DNA of 36,867 bases from a virus: positions 1-36,867 of IMG/VR virus record IMGVR_UViG_3300045941_000051, one strand, 5' to 3'. The position numbers were made by a program, and so were the translations under genes. Under the pieces are notes generated by a model. It made no database searches and was not told the DNA's origin. It worked only from the letters and a program-made list of their open reading frames with translations. Shown here piece after piece: positions 1 to 7,122 of the stretch; positions within the stretch are counted from its first letter, which is position 1, and the number at the start of each line of letters is the position of its first letter.

Positions 1-141
1 CGTCGCGACATCCTCGACGCCGCTCGATTCCTGGCGCAGGACGTACTTGGAGTCGCGGTAGATGAGCCAGAGCATCTTGCCGCGACGTTGAAGGGAACCG
101 GCCCCTCTGGGCCATCCCTTCGGGTTTAGAGTTTCGGTCAT
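1..141 (-). CDS. N-terminus of a probable tyrosine integrase (partial, runs off left edge)
   Basis: The minus strand is open from an ATG at 141 to the window edge (47 codons, no stop). The translation has a Gly-Ser-Leu-x-Arg-Arg-Gly start, a short aromatic strand (LWLIYR) and then RQESSG. This is the pattern of the N-terminal arm-binding beta-sheet at the start of many phage tyrosine recombinases (GSLYRRG...WWI.Y...G....ESSG). If so, the enzyme would integrate and excise the phage by site-specific recombination. The catalytic domain and any att site lie outside the window. It starts 10 bases after the nuclease-like gene, at the end of the leftward early operon, and has only a weak ribosome site. 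The identification rests on 47 residues and is an inference. Confidence 0.6.
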   Translation of the reverse strand, partial: MTETLNPKGWPRGAGSLQRRGKMLWLIYRDSKYVLRQESSGVEDVAT

Positions 142-150
142 GCGTATAGC

Positions 151-702
151 TTAACATGATTTCTCTACAGACTTCTGGAGGTCCGCCAGGAGGACAATGT
201 CAACTCCTCGACTTTTGAAGATTGCCCTGACCTGTTCCAGTGGAACAGCCGCCCCGATATAACCGCCTTTGCCGATGAGAAGAACGTGGTTCTCCCAACT
301 AACAGCGTGCGCCTTCATCTGCCGCAAGATCGCAGGATAATCATCGCCCACTGACGGCTTGCATTCGACATGAATGGTTTGGCCGGTGCATAGACTGATC
401 GACACGTCATAGCCTCGCTCCTCAAATGCCACGCCGCGAAGTTTCGGTTTCTCCTTCCCATATACATGCGTGACGAACCGTTCAGCGAAATCAGCATTGA
501 CGAAAAGAGCCTGAAGCGCATTGTGTTCCGGTGTTTCTTCCGGCTGACCGAAATTGTTGATGATCAACGTGTGAATTGCCGGATAGCGGACGCGAAACCA
601 TTCCTGCTCCGATAGCCATGTGCAGTATTCATGGTCCTGCGCCAAAACCTCGACGGGCTGGTCTTTGTATTTGCCGAATGGAATGACTTCCGGTTTGCCC
701 AT
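151..702 (-). CDS. ExoX-C-like / PD-(D/E)XK nuclease-like protein
   Basis: 183 aa with two parts. Residues 8-50 (FGKYKDQPVEVL ... YCTWL ... W...RYP) resemble the small domain found at the C-terminus of exodeoxyribonuclease X and in many phage proteins, followed by a conserved-looking ETPEHNALQALF stretch. Residues 88-140 look like a restriction-endonuclease fold: D99 in a short strand, then E113-C-K115 (the ExK half of PD-(D/E)XK) and a helix with QMK. I infer a metal-dependent DNA nuclease or DNA-end-binding protein in phage DNA metabolism; no substrate can be named. It lies between a 67-aa unknown gene and the integrase fragment. Its base composition is less GC-rich than the flanking genes, which suggests separate acquisition. 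Confidence 0.6.
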   Translation of the reverse strand: MGKPEVIPFGKYKDQPVEVLAQDHEYCTWLSEQEWFRVRYPAIHTLIINNFGQPEETPEHNALQALFVNADFAERFVTHVYGKEKPKLRGVAFEERGYDVSISLCTGQTIHVECKPSVGDDYPAILRQMKAHAVSWENHVLLIGKGGYIGAAVPLEQVRAIFKSRGVDIVLLADLQKSVEKSC

Positions 703-709
703 CAGAGCC

Positions 710-913
710 TCATCGCCGCACCGCCGGGTTCCGCGACATCACCGCCGTCACGACCTTGTCCTCCAGGCCCGCGTCGAGCTTGTCCACGTTGAGGTCCCAG
801 CCCGCCACCGGCCCCAGCACTTGCTGGATGATCACCGACCGCAGAGTCGTCCGCTCGTCCTCGCTGAACTGGCCGCGGATCGCTTGCCACGTCTTGTTGC
901 TGATGAAGAGCAT
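710..913 (-). CDS. Small hypothetical early protein, 67 aa
   Basis: I do not recognise this protein. The ATG at 913 overlaps the stop of the upstream gene (TGATG), so translation is probably coupled; a GTG one codon earlier is possible. It is mixed alpha/beta with a charged middle (SEDERTTLRS) and no membrane segment, signal or Cys. It is part of the tightly packed early operon between the 80-aa gene and the nuclease-like gene. Confidence 0.6.
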   Translation of the reverse strand: MLFISNKTWQAIRGQFSEDERTTLRSVIIQQVLGPVAGWDLNVDKLDAGLEDKVVTAVMSRNPAVRR

Positions 914-1155
914 CACCGTCCCTCTGCTGCCATTCGCCGCTTCGCTTCGTTCGCCATCGCTTCCTGGTAGTTGTCGATGGCGTCGAAGATCTTGACCGCG
1001 ATTTCCGGCGGCATGAACATCTTGAGCGTCACCTCCGAAGGCACGCGCGGGTACGTCTCCAGGCCGACCTGGAGAACCTGGAGGACGCCTTCGATGGCGT
1101 CATCGAATCCCTTCTGCCACTGCGTCAGCCGTTCCTTCTTGAGTTCGTTTTCCAT
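913..1155 (-). CDS. Small hypothetical early protein, 80 aa
   Basis: A helical, charged protein starting MENELKKERL, with the ATG at 1155 lying inside the 3' end of the LuxR-type gene (31-base overlap). That ATG was chosen because upstream residues in this frame are low-complexity shadow sequence of the overlapping gene. It has no domain I recognise. Residues 45-65 carry an MFMPPEIAVKIFDAI segment that may form an amphipathic helix. Its stop overlaps the next ATG, indicating one operon. Confidence 0.6.
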   Translation of the reverse strand: MENELKKERLTQWQKGFDDAIEGVLQVLQVGLETYPRVPSEVTLKMFMPPEIAVKIFDAIDNYQEAMANEAKRRMAAEGR

Positions 1156-1490
1156 TGCTCTCCCTTGCCCTTCATGGCGAACTGCGTCACCATCTTCATC
1201 GCGAGCTGCGTCCTGCTCTGCACGCCGGTCTTCTGGAAGATCCTGGTCATGTAGACTTTGACCGTTCCCTCCGTCAAGGCCAAGGCGTTCGCGATCTCCT
1301 TGTTCACCATCCCGTCCATCACGCATCCGACGACCTGACGCTCCCGTGGCGAGAGCGGCCCACCCAATCGCCGCGGCGCGTAATCGCGCGGCGGCTTCCT
1401 GCATCCGGCGCAGAGCCTCGCCGGGGCGAAGCAAGGCCCGCCGCACCGATAGCACGTTCGATCCGGCGGCATGTGCTGGGCGATGTTCAC
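1125..1490 (-). CDS. LuxR-type HTH regulator with N-terminal zinc finger
   Basis: 121 aa. Residues 13-30 contain C13-x2-C16, C20 and C27-x2-C30, a likely zinc knuckle. Residues 45-100 are a clear LuxR/GerE helix-turn-helix: LSPRERQVV, then NKEIANALALTEGTVKVYMTRIFQKTG. No receiver or autoinducer-binding domain is present, so it cannot be a classical response regulator or quorum sensor. It probably binds DNA directly, perhaps controlling phage transcription, with zinc-dependent folding or protein contacts at its N-terminus. The ATG at 1490 overlaps the upstream stop by 4 bases (ATGA), fixing the start. The HTH family is sure; the target is unknown. Confidence 0.8.
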   Translation of the reverse strand: MNIAQHMPPDRTCYRCGGPCFAPARLCAGCRKPPRDYAPRRLGGPLSPRERQVVGCVMDGMVNKEIANALALTEGTVKVYMTRIFQKTGVQSRTQLAMKMVTQFAMKGKGEQWKTNSRRNG

Positions 1491-1723
1491 TGCTTCCTCT
1501 CGAGGACATAGCCAAGCTTCGTCAGCCTCTCCTTGACCATCTCGAGGTTGTCCGCGAAGGTCCGGTTGTGATCGTGATGCAGGACCCAGCAGAGCACGTC
1601 GAGGTTGGCGACGACGATCTGATGCTCGTCATTGCCGAACACCGAACGGAACAGGAACGGCTCCAGCACCAGTTGCCCCAGCGTGTCGTGCGCCCGTTGA
1701 ATCTCGTCGTCGGTTCGGATCAT
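1487..1723 (-). CDS. Hypothetical early protein, 78 aa
   Basis: I do not recognise this protein. It has an acidic N-terminus (MIRTDDEIQRAHDTLGQLV), a hydrophobic centre with WVLHHDHNRTF, and a basic C-terminal helix. A purine-rich site (GGCGGGA) lies a few bases upstream of the ATG at 1723. It starts 3 bases after the stop of the 216-aa gene and ends in an ATGA overlap with the LuxR-type gene, so it is co-translated with them. Confidence 0.65.
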   Translation of the reverse strand: MIRTDDEIQRAHDTLGQLVLEPFLFRSVFGNDEHQIVVANLDVLCWVLHHDHNRTFADNLEMVKERLTKLGYVLERKQ

Positions 1724-1726
1724 CGT

Positions 1727-2377
1727 TCATCCCGCCGGAAGCAACGGCTCGACGGCCTGCCGCTTCCGCATCAGATCCTCCATCGCGCCCTTCTCCTGAC
1801 GCGCCAGATCCTCCAGCAACGGCATCCCGCTATCGATGGACGCCAGCACCTCGTCGCGTGTCGCCACGCGCCCCTCTGCCCACCACTCGACGGCGACCGG
1901 CGGGCCGATCTCGATCAGCGGCTTGTTCTCGTCATCGCGGAAAATCCGGTAGCTATGCGTGATCCAGACCGCGATGCATCCAGGGTTGCGGAGGATCGCC
2001 TCGCCTGCGACGTTGTGCTCGTTCGCCCGCGTTAGATCGTCCTCACGCCTGACCATGTGAGGCCGACTCAAGAACGGGCAGAACTGCGCCGACCAGCGGG
2101 CGCACTCCGCGTGACACGGCGGCTCCGACGTGGTCCGGTTGATCGTACACATGGGTCCGATGACGAAACATTTGTACGATCCCAATCTGTCGCCGCAGAC
2201 CCAGCACCGTTGCTCCTTGACGCACCGGACCCAGTGCGCCTGCGACATAAAGCGGAAGTCCCGCTTGCCGTTGATGGTGTCGACAAAAGCCGGGATCGGA
2301 TAGCCGCGCTCATCGAGCGGGAGATCCTGCATCCGGATCGGCAGGGCGCCGAGTTCAGGCCGCAGTGGATGGCTCAT
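1727..2377 (-). CDS. Cys-rich hypothetical phage protein, 216 aa
   Basis: The central third carries many metal-ligand candidates: C58-x2-C61, C70, C77, C88-H89, C92 and C100, in a context (CWVCG ... FVIGPMC ... NR ... EPPCH..CA.W....CPFL) that I recall as recurring in phage proteins of unknown function. The C-terminus is an acidic/basic helix. It probably binds one or two zinc ions. No catalytic motif is evident, although an HNH-like metal site cannot be excluded. The ATG at 2377 overlaps the preceding stop (ATGA). Confidence 0.65.
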   Translation of the reverse strand: MSHPLRPELGALPIRMQDLPLDERGYPIPAFVDTINGKRDFRFMSQAHWVRCVKEQRCWVCGDRLGSYKCFVIGPMCTINRTTSEPPCHAECARWSAQFCPFLSRPHMVRREDDLTRANEHNVAGEAILRNPGCIAVWITHSYRIFRDDENKPLIEIGPPVAVEWWAEGRVATRDEVLASIDSGMPLLEDLARQEKGAMEDLMRKRQAVEPLLPAG

Positions 2378-3420
2378 TGCCCGCTCTCTATCCCAGCCGC
2401 TTCACGGGCAGCAGCCATCGAACCGAAGAACCGCTTCCAGATCCGGTGACTGGGAAATCCCGGCGGCAATCCGCCGCCAGTTCCGTTCCCATGTTTGCGG
2501 GATAGGCGCGGTCCATGCCCATATGCTCGATAAAAATCGCGCATTTGTTGGATAAGGGACTCGCGCGTGTATGGGCTACGGCCTGATACTCTGGCGAGTC
2601 CCGCCGCTTCATAAGCCGCTTTCATCGAACCGAACACGCGAACAAAGGCTCCTCCGCGAGGAACCATGCCCATGCGCTCATGAGAGCGGCTTGGGAGTGT
2701 TCCATATTTCGCCCAGAAGTCGCGCAGAACCTCGATCAAGTATTCTCTGGTGTAACCTCTCACCCCTTGGCCTATCCGTTCCAATGAAGGCGTCAACTCT
2801 AGAAGTTTGATCACCTCCGTAATCGTTGGAAGATGGAAGGCGAGACAGATGCTTGAAGGCGACAGGCCGTTCTGGATCAGTTGGTCGTCGGTTGGAACCC
2901 CGTCATACCGCGCCTGTAATTCCTTCAACCGTTGAGTAAGCTGGGCGCGGCAATGACCGGATTCGTTTAGCCGCTCCGGTGTATCCAAAAATCCCTGACG
3001 CTGTTGTCCTCTAACGCGACTGGCTACTGCCCAAGCATGGGCCTTCGCCCCGAACTCAGCCCGTTTCTGGGGAGATCTACAGGCTTCGCGCAGACGCTCG
3101 TAGTATGCCGCCTGTCCGGTGGTGACTGCGGCGCACATTCGCGGCCCGCACAAAGCGCACTTCCTTCTGAGGCCGTGCTTCCTTCGATAATCGGCGGCGC
3201 GAAGAGCGTGCGCCCGAAAGGCGTGAGTGGCGAGCATACGAAACCAGCCGCCGCACTCGTGACACCGAACTTCATCCGTCTTCTCGCAGTACTCCAGAGC
3301 GCCATGAATCGACACGCCCGATGGGACAAACGGCGCCTTTTGCCGATACAGAAAACATTTGCCGCGAATCAAAACTTGTTCTTCTTTTGCTGTAAAAGGC
3401 GCCATGAAACCATACGTCAT
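2374..3420 (-). CDS. Ros/MucR-type zinc finger fused to homing-endonuclease-associated repeats
   Basis: 348 aa from the ATG at 3420, preceded by AGGAGAGAGG; an in-frame TTG five codons earlier is less likely. Residues 53-71 have C53-x2-C56-x9-H66-x4-H71, exactly the prokaryotic Ros/MucR zinc-finger spacing, followed by an AxDYRxKHGL stretch typical of that family. A second Cys cluster (C88-x2-C91, C96) follows. The C-terminal half has two clear repeats, residues 223-275 and 284-344 (YTRE.LI..-RDF...YG..P.. ending FGSM.AA.EAAG), and a weaker copy near 162-210. These match the DNA-binding repeats that accompany homing HNH nucleases, but no HNH catalytic domain is visible. I infer a sequence-specific DNA-binding protein. 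GC content is lower than in its neighbours. Confidence 0.7.
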   Translation of the reverse strand: MTYGFMAPFTAKEEQVLIRGKCFLYRQKAPFVPSGVSIHGALEYCEKTDEVRCHECGGWFRMLATHAFRAHALRAADYRRKHGLRRKCALCGPRMCAAVTTGQAAYYERLREACRSPQKRAEFGAKAHAWAVASRVRGQQRQGFLDTPERLNESGHCRAQLTQRLKELQARYDGVPTDDQLIQNGLSPSSICLAFHLPTITEVIKLLELTPSLERIGQGVRGYTREYLIEVLRDFWAKYGTLPSRSHERMGMVPRGGAFVRVFGSMKAAYEAAGLARVSGRSPYTRESLIQQMRDFYRAYGHGPRLSRKHGNGTGGGLPPGFPSHRIWKRFFGSMAAAREAAGIESGQ

Positions 3421-3438
3421 AACCTCTCTCCTCAACCT

Positions 3439-3609
3439 TTACTTTTCTTCCTCCGCGCCGCATCGCCGGCATCGAGTGACGACGGCCTGCCGGTATTCCT
3501 TGCCGCCGTCAGGCGCGACCACGCCGGTCGGCCCCCAGACCTCGCAGTCCTCGAGATCATCGGAGCCGCAGACGTAGCAGCCGTCACTGGTTTGGCTCTG
3601 GCCGGTCAT
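3439..3609 (-). CDS. Small zinc-ribbon protein, 56 aa
   Basis: A short minus-strand gene read directly from the sequence. It has C11-x2-C14 (CYVCG) and C47-x2-C50 (CRRCG), with C22 between them and an acidic C-terminus (GAEEEK). This is a classic zinc ribbon: two knuckles on beta-hairpins about 30 residues apart. Its ATG at 3609 lies 26 bases inside the end of the 123-aa gene, and the gene ends 18 bases before the zinc-finger/repeat gene. Zinc ribbons of this size usually contact nucleic acid or another protein; which applies here is unknown. Confidence 0.65.
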   Translation of the reverse strand: MTGQSQTSDGCYVCGSDDLEDCEVWGPTGVVAPDGGKEYRQAVVTRCRRCGAEEEK

Positions 3610-3955
3610 CGGGCCGATCCTCGAATAGCCGCTCCTGCTTCTCCTGCCACGTCAGCGGCTCGTAGCGGAGCGTCTTGTTGGTGTCGAGGCGCAGGATCTT
3701 GGCCTGATCGGCGCCCTTCTCGACCACGCGCATCACCTCGACCTCGACGGTCCTGACGCCGGAATGGATCATCTCCGCGAGCTCCGCGATGCGCTTGTCG
3801 CAGGCGTTGGTCCGGTGCGCGATCTCCGCGATGGTCGCCTTCCTCTCGACGCGGATGCCCGCCAGTTCCTTCTCCACGTCCGCGAGTTCGACGCCATACT
3901 GCCGGATCTCGTCCTGCGTCAGCGGCTCCTGCACCATCTCGAATTGACCGGGCAT
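3584..3955 (-). CDS. Coiled-coil hypothetical protein, 123 aa
   Basis: Residues 12-60 form a long heptad-like helix (DEIRQYGVELADVEKELAGI ... RIAELAEMI), followed by a strand-rich segment and a C-terminal PLTWQEKQERLFEDRP tail. A coiled-coil oligomer is likely. I see no enzymatic motif. The ATG at 3955 abuts the stop of the 276-aa gene, and its 3' end overlaps the zinc-ribbon gene by 26 bases. Confidence 0.65.
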   Translation of the reverse strand: MPGQFEMVQEPLTQDEIRQYGVELADVEKELAGIRVERKATIAEIAHRTNACDKRIAELAEMIHSGVRTVEVEVMRVVEKGADQAKILRLDTNKTLRYEPLTWQEKQERLFEDRPDDRPEPNQ

Positions 3956-4786
3956 TTACTCCTCCTTTGGTTGAGCCACGCTGTAATCGGAGATCACCAC
4001 GCCGCTCTTCTCCGTCCCTCGCGCGTGCGCCGGAATCCAGAACTGTCCGTGGATGCCGCGACCGAAAAGACCGGGGCCGCTCTCCGGATAGTGAGCGAAG
4101 TGCCCCCGACAAAGATGTAGCGCCCGCTGCAAGCCCTCGCTCTCGATCCGGCCTTCCGTCACCAGGATCTTCTTCATCGGTTCGATATCGAGCGTTTGGT
4201 ACTTCAGCATCGGGGGCTTGCCGCGTTCCGCGTTCCGCTTCGCCAGCTTCAGCGGTACGACATGCTCCACGCGCTGGACGTTTCTGCAATGGGTGAACAT
4301 GATGCCCATCTGGATTCCGAAAATCCATTTCGCGCAAAAGGGGCCGAGATCCTCAGGCTTTATTGGGTCCGATGGAGATCTGACGGGAATCTCTATCGTT
4401 TTCTCAGACCCTTGATCGTGCTTGCCGTTGCGGTCCAAATCAATCCGGCCTCTGCAAAGGTGCAGCGCGACTGGCGCGAGATTTGGCCGAAAACTGTAGA
4501 GCTTGAAGTTTATCGCCCACTGCGGGCTTCTGGTTTCGACGCACGCCATGCCGACGTGATGCGGCCCGTCCGTTTCTTGATATCGATACTCCATCCAAAA
4601 TCGCGGGAACGGCGGCGCCTGCAATTCCGGATTGAACTGTTGATCGGGATGCTGACAGAGATAAGCGATGACATTGTCGATGACGATGATCGGCATAGCC
4701 GGGAGAGCCTTGCGAAGCTCTTCAGCCTCGCTTGTCGCGATGTCTCTAATCCGGAGGTTCTGCCGTATCAAGTCCGCAAAACGCAT
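3956..4786 (-). CDS. Hypothetical phage protein with C-terminal RGH/LFG motif, 276 aa
   Basis: The C-terminal 50 residues (HLCRGHFAHY, then PGLFGRGIHGQFWIPAHARG) match a motif that I recall from many phage proteins of unknown function: cRGH..Y....LFG...G..W.P.H.RG. The conserved His, Arg and Gly residues suggest a structured binding or catalytic site, but none is proven. The N-terminal 200 residues are unrecognised. It sits immediately after the RecT-like gene (TAG followed by ATG), so it may act in DNA replication or recombination; that is inference from position only. It is less GC-rich than neighbouring genes. Confidence 0.6.
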   Translation of the reverse strand: MRFADLIRQNLRIRDIATSEAEELRKALPAMPIIVIDNVIAYLCQHPDQQFNPELQAPPFPRFWMEYRYQETDGPHHVGMACVETRSPQWAINFKLYSFRPNLAPVALHLCRGRIDLDRNGKHDQGSEKTIEIPVRSPSDPIKPEDLGPFCAKWIFGIQMGIMFTHCRNVQRVEHVVPLKLAKRNAERGKPPMLKYQTLDIEPMKKILVTEGRIESEGLQRALHLCRGHFAHYPESGPGLFGRGIHGQFWIPAHARGTEKSGVVISDYSVAQPKEE

Positions 4787-5719
4787 CTACTCTCCCTCCC
4801 CTGGCTCCCGCGCCGGTTCATCGAGGAACGAATCCTGTTTGAGCACGTCGCGCAGGGTGGCCCGCGCGGGCTTCTCCGCTTCGGGGGAAGCCGCCAGGTC
4901 TGACGATTCCTGCGGCTGCTGCAAATCCGGCGGCAACAGTTCCGGCGGCATCTGCTCGACCGGCATCATGTCCAGGGCCTCGTCCTGCATGGTGATCCCT
5001 CTCAGGACGTTTGGCGCGTAATACTTCTTCACCCGCGCCACGCATTTCCACCAGAACATGTCCTTCGCCCACGACTGGTAATTGAACTTCTCCGAAAGCG
5101 CCTTCTCCTTGCCGTTCTCCCAGATCTTCGCGTGCGCGGCGTCGGCTTCGGTGAACGAGACGGACACCTGTTCGCCGTCGCGATCCGTCACCGGGACGTA
5201 CCGCTTCTCGCCGGGATTCCACTTGGAGAGCCAGACGCGGCATCCGATGCACCTCTGCCACGTCGTGCCCTTGTACGGGACCTCCTCATAGAAGAACTGC
5301 GGATCGAGGAAGTAGCCCGACGCTTGCAGCCGCGCCGCGACCAGTTCGTTCTCCAGCGTCGGCCTGCCGTTGATGAAGACCACGTAGCGGACGGAGTCGG
5401 CGCGGGAGAAGCCCATCTCGCGCCCGATCTGAAGCTTCATCATGGTCAGCGAAACGGCCTGTTGCGGCGAGAGCTTCTTCAGTTCATCGAACTGGCCGCT
5501 GTTATAGGCGTCGATGGCGAACTGTTTGTCCTGCGCGTAGTCCATCCGCGCCACGTCCACCTTGACGTAAGCGTTGATCCACTCCGTCTTCTCCTTGGAG
5601 TCGGCCAATTGGAGCAGATGGTCAAGCGTCACCCGGCTGGGCGGCGCCGCTGGAGCTTGCTGAGTCGCCGGTAGAATCGCCGTTTCCGGCGCGTCACTCG
5701 TTGGAGGTTGTGGTTGCAC
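4787..5719 (-). CDS. recT: RecT-type single-strand annealing protein
   Basis: 310 aa from a GTG at 5719 with AGGGGA just upstream, overlapping the preceding gene by 26 bases. No ATG lies near the expected start. RecT proteins pair complementary single strands after an exonuclease has resected DNA ends. Residues 115-132 (FINGRPTLENELVAARLQ) and 215-237 (QSWAKDM, then CVARVKKYYAPN) fit the RecT core, in which a W..DM / K-R-rich helix / P pattern closes the fold. The N-terminus is Pro/Ala-rich and the C-terminus acidic and Pro/Gln-rich, as often seen in annealing proteins that recruit partners. A YqaJ-type exonuclease is encoded two genes upstream, the expected two-part recombination set. Confidence 0.75.
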   Translation of the reverse strand: MQPQPPTSDAPETAILPATQQAPAAPPSRVTLDHLLQLADSKEKTEWINAYVKVDVARMDYAQDKQFAIDAYNSGQFDELKKLSPQQAVSLTMMKLQIGREMGFSRADSVRYVVFINGRPTLENELVAARLQASGYFLDPQFFYEEVPYKGTTWQRCIGCRVWLSKWNPGEKRYVPVTDRDGEQVSVSFTEADAAHAKIWENGKEKALSEKFNYQSWAKDMFWWKCVARVKKYYAPNVLRGITMQDEALDMMPVEQMPPELLPPDLQQPQESSDLAASPEAEKPARATLRDVLKQDSFLDEPAREPGEGE

Positions 5720-5954
5720 GTTTCCCCTTTCTGAATCGGTTCGGATCACTGCAAGTAGCGAAGTGGTTGGTTCCGTCCGCGTCATACGGCGTGAGCCTGC
5801 CGTTGGCGTGCGGGACCATGAGCATGATCGCCTCGCAGGCGTGGCACTTCTGCTGCCGGATGGCAACGTGATTCAGCAGCGCCGTCATGCGCTCCCGCGC
5901 GTCGGTCAGCTTCTGCTCCACATCGCAGTAGTCGTTGTTGGCGGGATCGTTCAT
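5694..5954 (-). CDS. Small Cys/His zinc-binding protein, 86 aa
   Basis: An N-terminal helix (residues 12-35, EQKLTDARERMTALLNHVAI) is followed by C37-x2-C40, H64 and C68, a CCHC-type zinc site in a frame like K-C-x-x-C....NGR..P.D..G..H...C. Proteins of this shape occur near phage recombination genes. It is sandwiched between the YqaJ-type exonuclease (4-base ATGA overlap) and the RecT-type gene (26-base overlap), so it may be an accessory factor to that pair. The role is inferred. Confidence 0.65.
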   Translation of the reverse strand: MNDPANNDYCDVEQKLTDARERMTALLNHVAIRQQKCHACEAIMLMVPHANGRLTPYDADGTNHFATCSDPNRFRKGKRATTTSNE

Positions 5955-6940
5955 GCCGCCGCTCCTTCCTCGCCTTCCATCTCGAGGTGGCCCTGCTTGG
6001 AAGCCTTGAAGGCCGCGGAGTTGAAGTAGATCCGGCGCGCGCCGGGTTTGGGCCGCGTGTAGAACTCCTCCAGCCGCTGACGCTCTGCCGGATCTTCGAT
6101 GAACTTCTGGCGCAGGCCGATAGCCATCGACTGCCAGTCGGTGACCTTACTGTCCTTGGTCTTCTTCCAGGTGAACTTGCCCTCGCCCGCCGACCAGCGC
6201 AGGCCCTCGTTGTCACCGATGGCTTCCTTCAGCCGGTTCTCCAGCACGCGGCGATGCTCGATGAACTCGTCCTGGCAGATGCGGAGCGTCTCGTAGTCCT
6301 GAAGCATCAGGATCTCCGCGTCGGTCGCCTCGCGGAGCGCAGAGCGTTCCTTCGGGTGCCTCTGCTGCAAGTAGTGCGCGGCCACCATCGAGCCGTCGAT
6401 GGGCACTTCCTCGCCGCCCACGACGTAGCGGTTCCAGGCGTTGGTCAGGCGCCGGATGACCTTGCCCTCGATCTGAGCATCGCGGTATTGCGTGAACGTG
6501 ACCGGCGCGGCGCCGCGGATCGAGACGGCGAAGTCCCAGCAGTCGAACTCGCTGACGGCCATGTAGACGACGGCCTGAAGCTGGTAGTAGAGCGGCGGGC
6601 CGTCCTCCCACTCGTCGCCAAACCCGGCGGCATACTTGGCGTCGACGCCGCACCGTTCGCCCACGACCGTGGCGTCGTAGGTCGCGACCAGCGGGTGCTC
6701 CGGATGCTTGACGGTCTGGTGCTCCAGAATTAACTCGCGCCCGTGCTGCTCCGCGTAGCTCTGGAGGATCGGCATCTCCAGCAACTGCCCCCAGCGCATG
6801 ACCGGCGTCGGCTCCGCGGGCGGGAGCAGCCCGCGCTTCTCCATCACCGCCGCCCACAACGAGCGGTAGGGACTGAGGCCCATCACCGGAGCGGCGTCAC
6901 TGCCGCCCCAGCCCTGCTTGCGGATCTCCGGATCGATCAT
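5951..6940 (-). CDS. YqaJ-type viral exonuclease (lambda Exo fold)
   Basis: 329 aa from the ATG at 6940; an ATG two codons earlier (6946) is an alternative, but the GGAGAG site and the ATGA overlap with the upstream 52-aa gene favour 6940. These enzymes digest one strand at double-strand ends to expose single strands for an annealing partner. Residues 12-26 carry the family opening motif (GGSDAAPVMGLSPYRS). D89 and then D100-x-K102 form the PD-(D/E)XK metal site, with Asp in place of the more common Glu. A YYQLQAVVYMAV helix follows, as in lambda Exo relatives. Together with the RecT-type gene it forms a Red-like recombination pair. Confidence 0.85.
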   Translation of the reverse strand: MIDPEIRKQGWGGSDAAPVMGLSPYRSLWAAVMEKRGLLPPAEPTPVMRWGQLLEMPILQSYAEQHGRELILEHQTVKHPEHPLVATYDATVVGERCGVDAKYAAGFGDEWEDGPPLYYQLQAVVYMAVSEFDCWDFAVSIRGAAPVTFTQYRDAQIEGKVIRRLTNAWNRYVVGGEEVPIDGSMVAAHYLQQRHPKERSALREATDAEILMLQDYETLRICQDEFIEHRRVLENRLKEAIGDNEGLRWSAGEGKFTWKKTKDSKVTDWQSMAIGLRQKFIEDPAERQRLEEFYTRPKPGARRIYFNSAAFKASKQGHLEMEGEEGAAA

Positions 6941-7095
6941 CGGCATCTCTCCATTTGCAGCCGCGCGTAGTAGAGCCACGCGCACCGCAGGCACGACCAG
7001 TAGCCGTCGCAGAAGCGGGTGCCCAGCCGCCGATGGCAGAGGTCGCAAGGATAGCGGTCAGCCACGGAGACACACGTCTCCTGTTCGCCTTGCAT
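6937..7095 (-). CDS. Tiny zinc-finger protein, 52 aa
   Basis: Read directly from the minus strand: ATG at 7095 with AAGGA nine bases upstream, and a stop overlapping the exonuclease start (ATGA at 6940-6937). It has C8, C17-x2-C20, C29, C35-x2-C38 and a late Cys, with aromatic residues (DGYW, WLYY) between. Two CxxC knuckles 18 residues apart make a compact zinc ribbon. It is codon-coupled to the exonuclease and follows the ribbon-helix-helix gene, so it may be an early regulator or exonuclease cofactor. The reading frame is certain; expression and role are inferred. Confidence 0.6.
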   Translation of the reverse strand: MQGEQETCVSVADRYPCDLCHRRLGTRFCDGYWSCLRCAWLYYARLQMERCR

Positions 7096-7122
7096 CGCTG
7101 GTTTCCTTTTCTGCGGGAAAAA

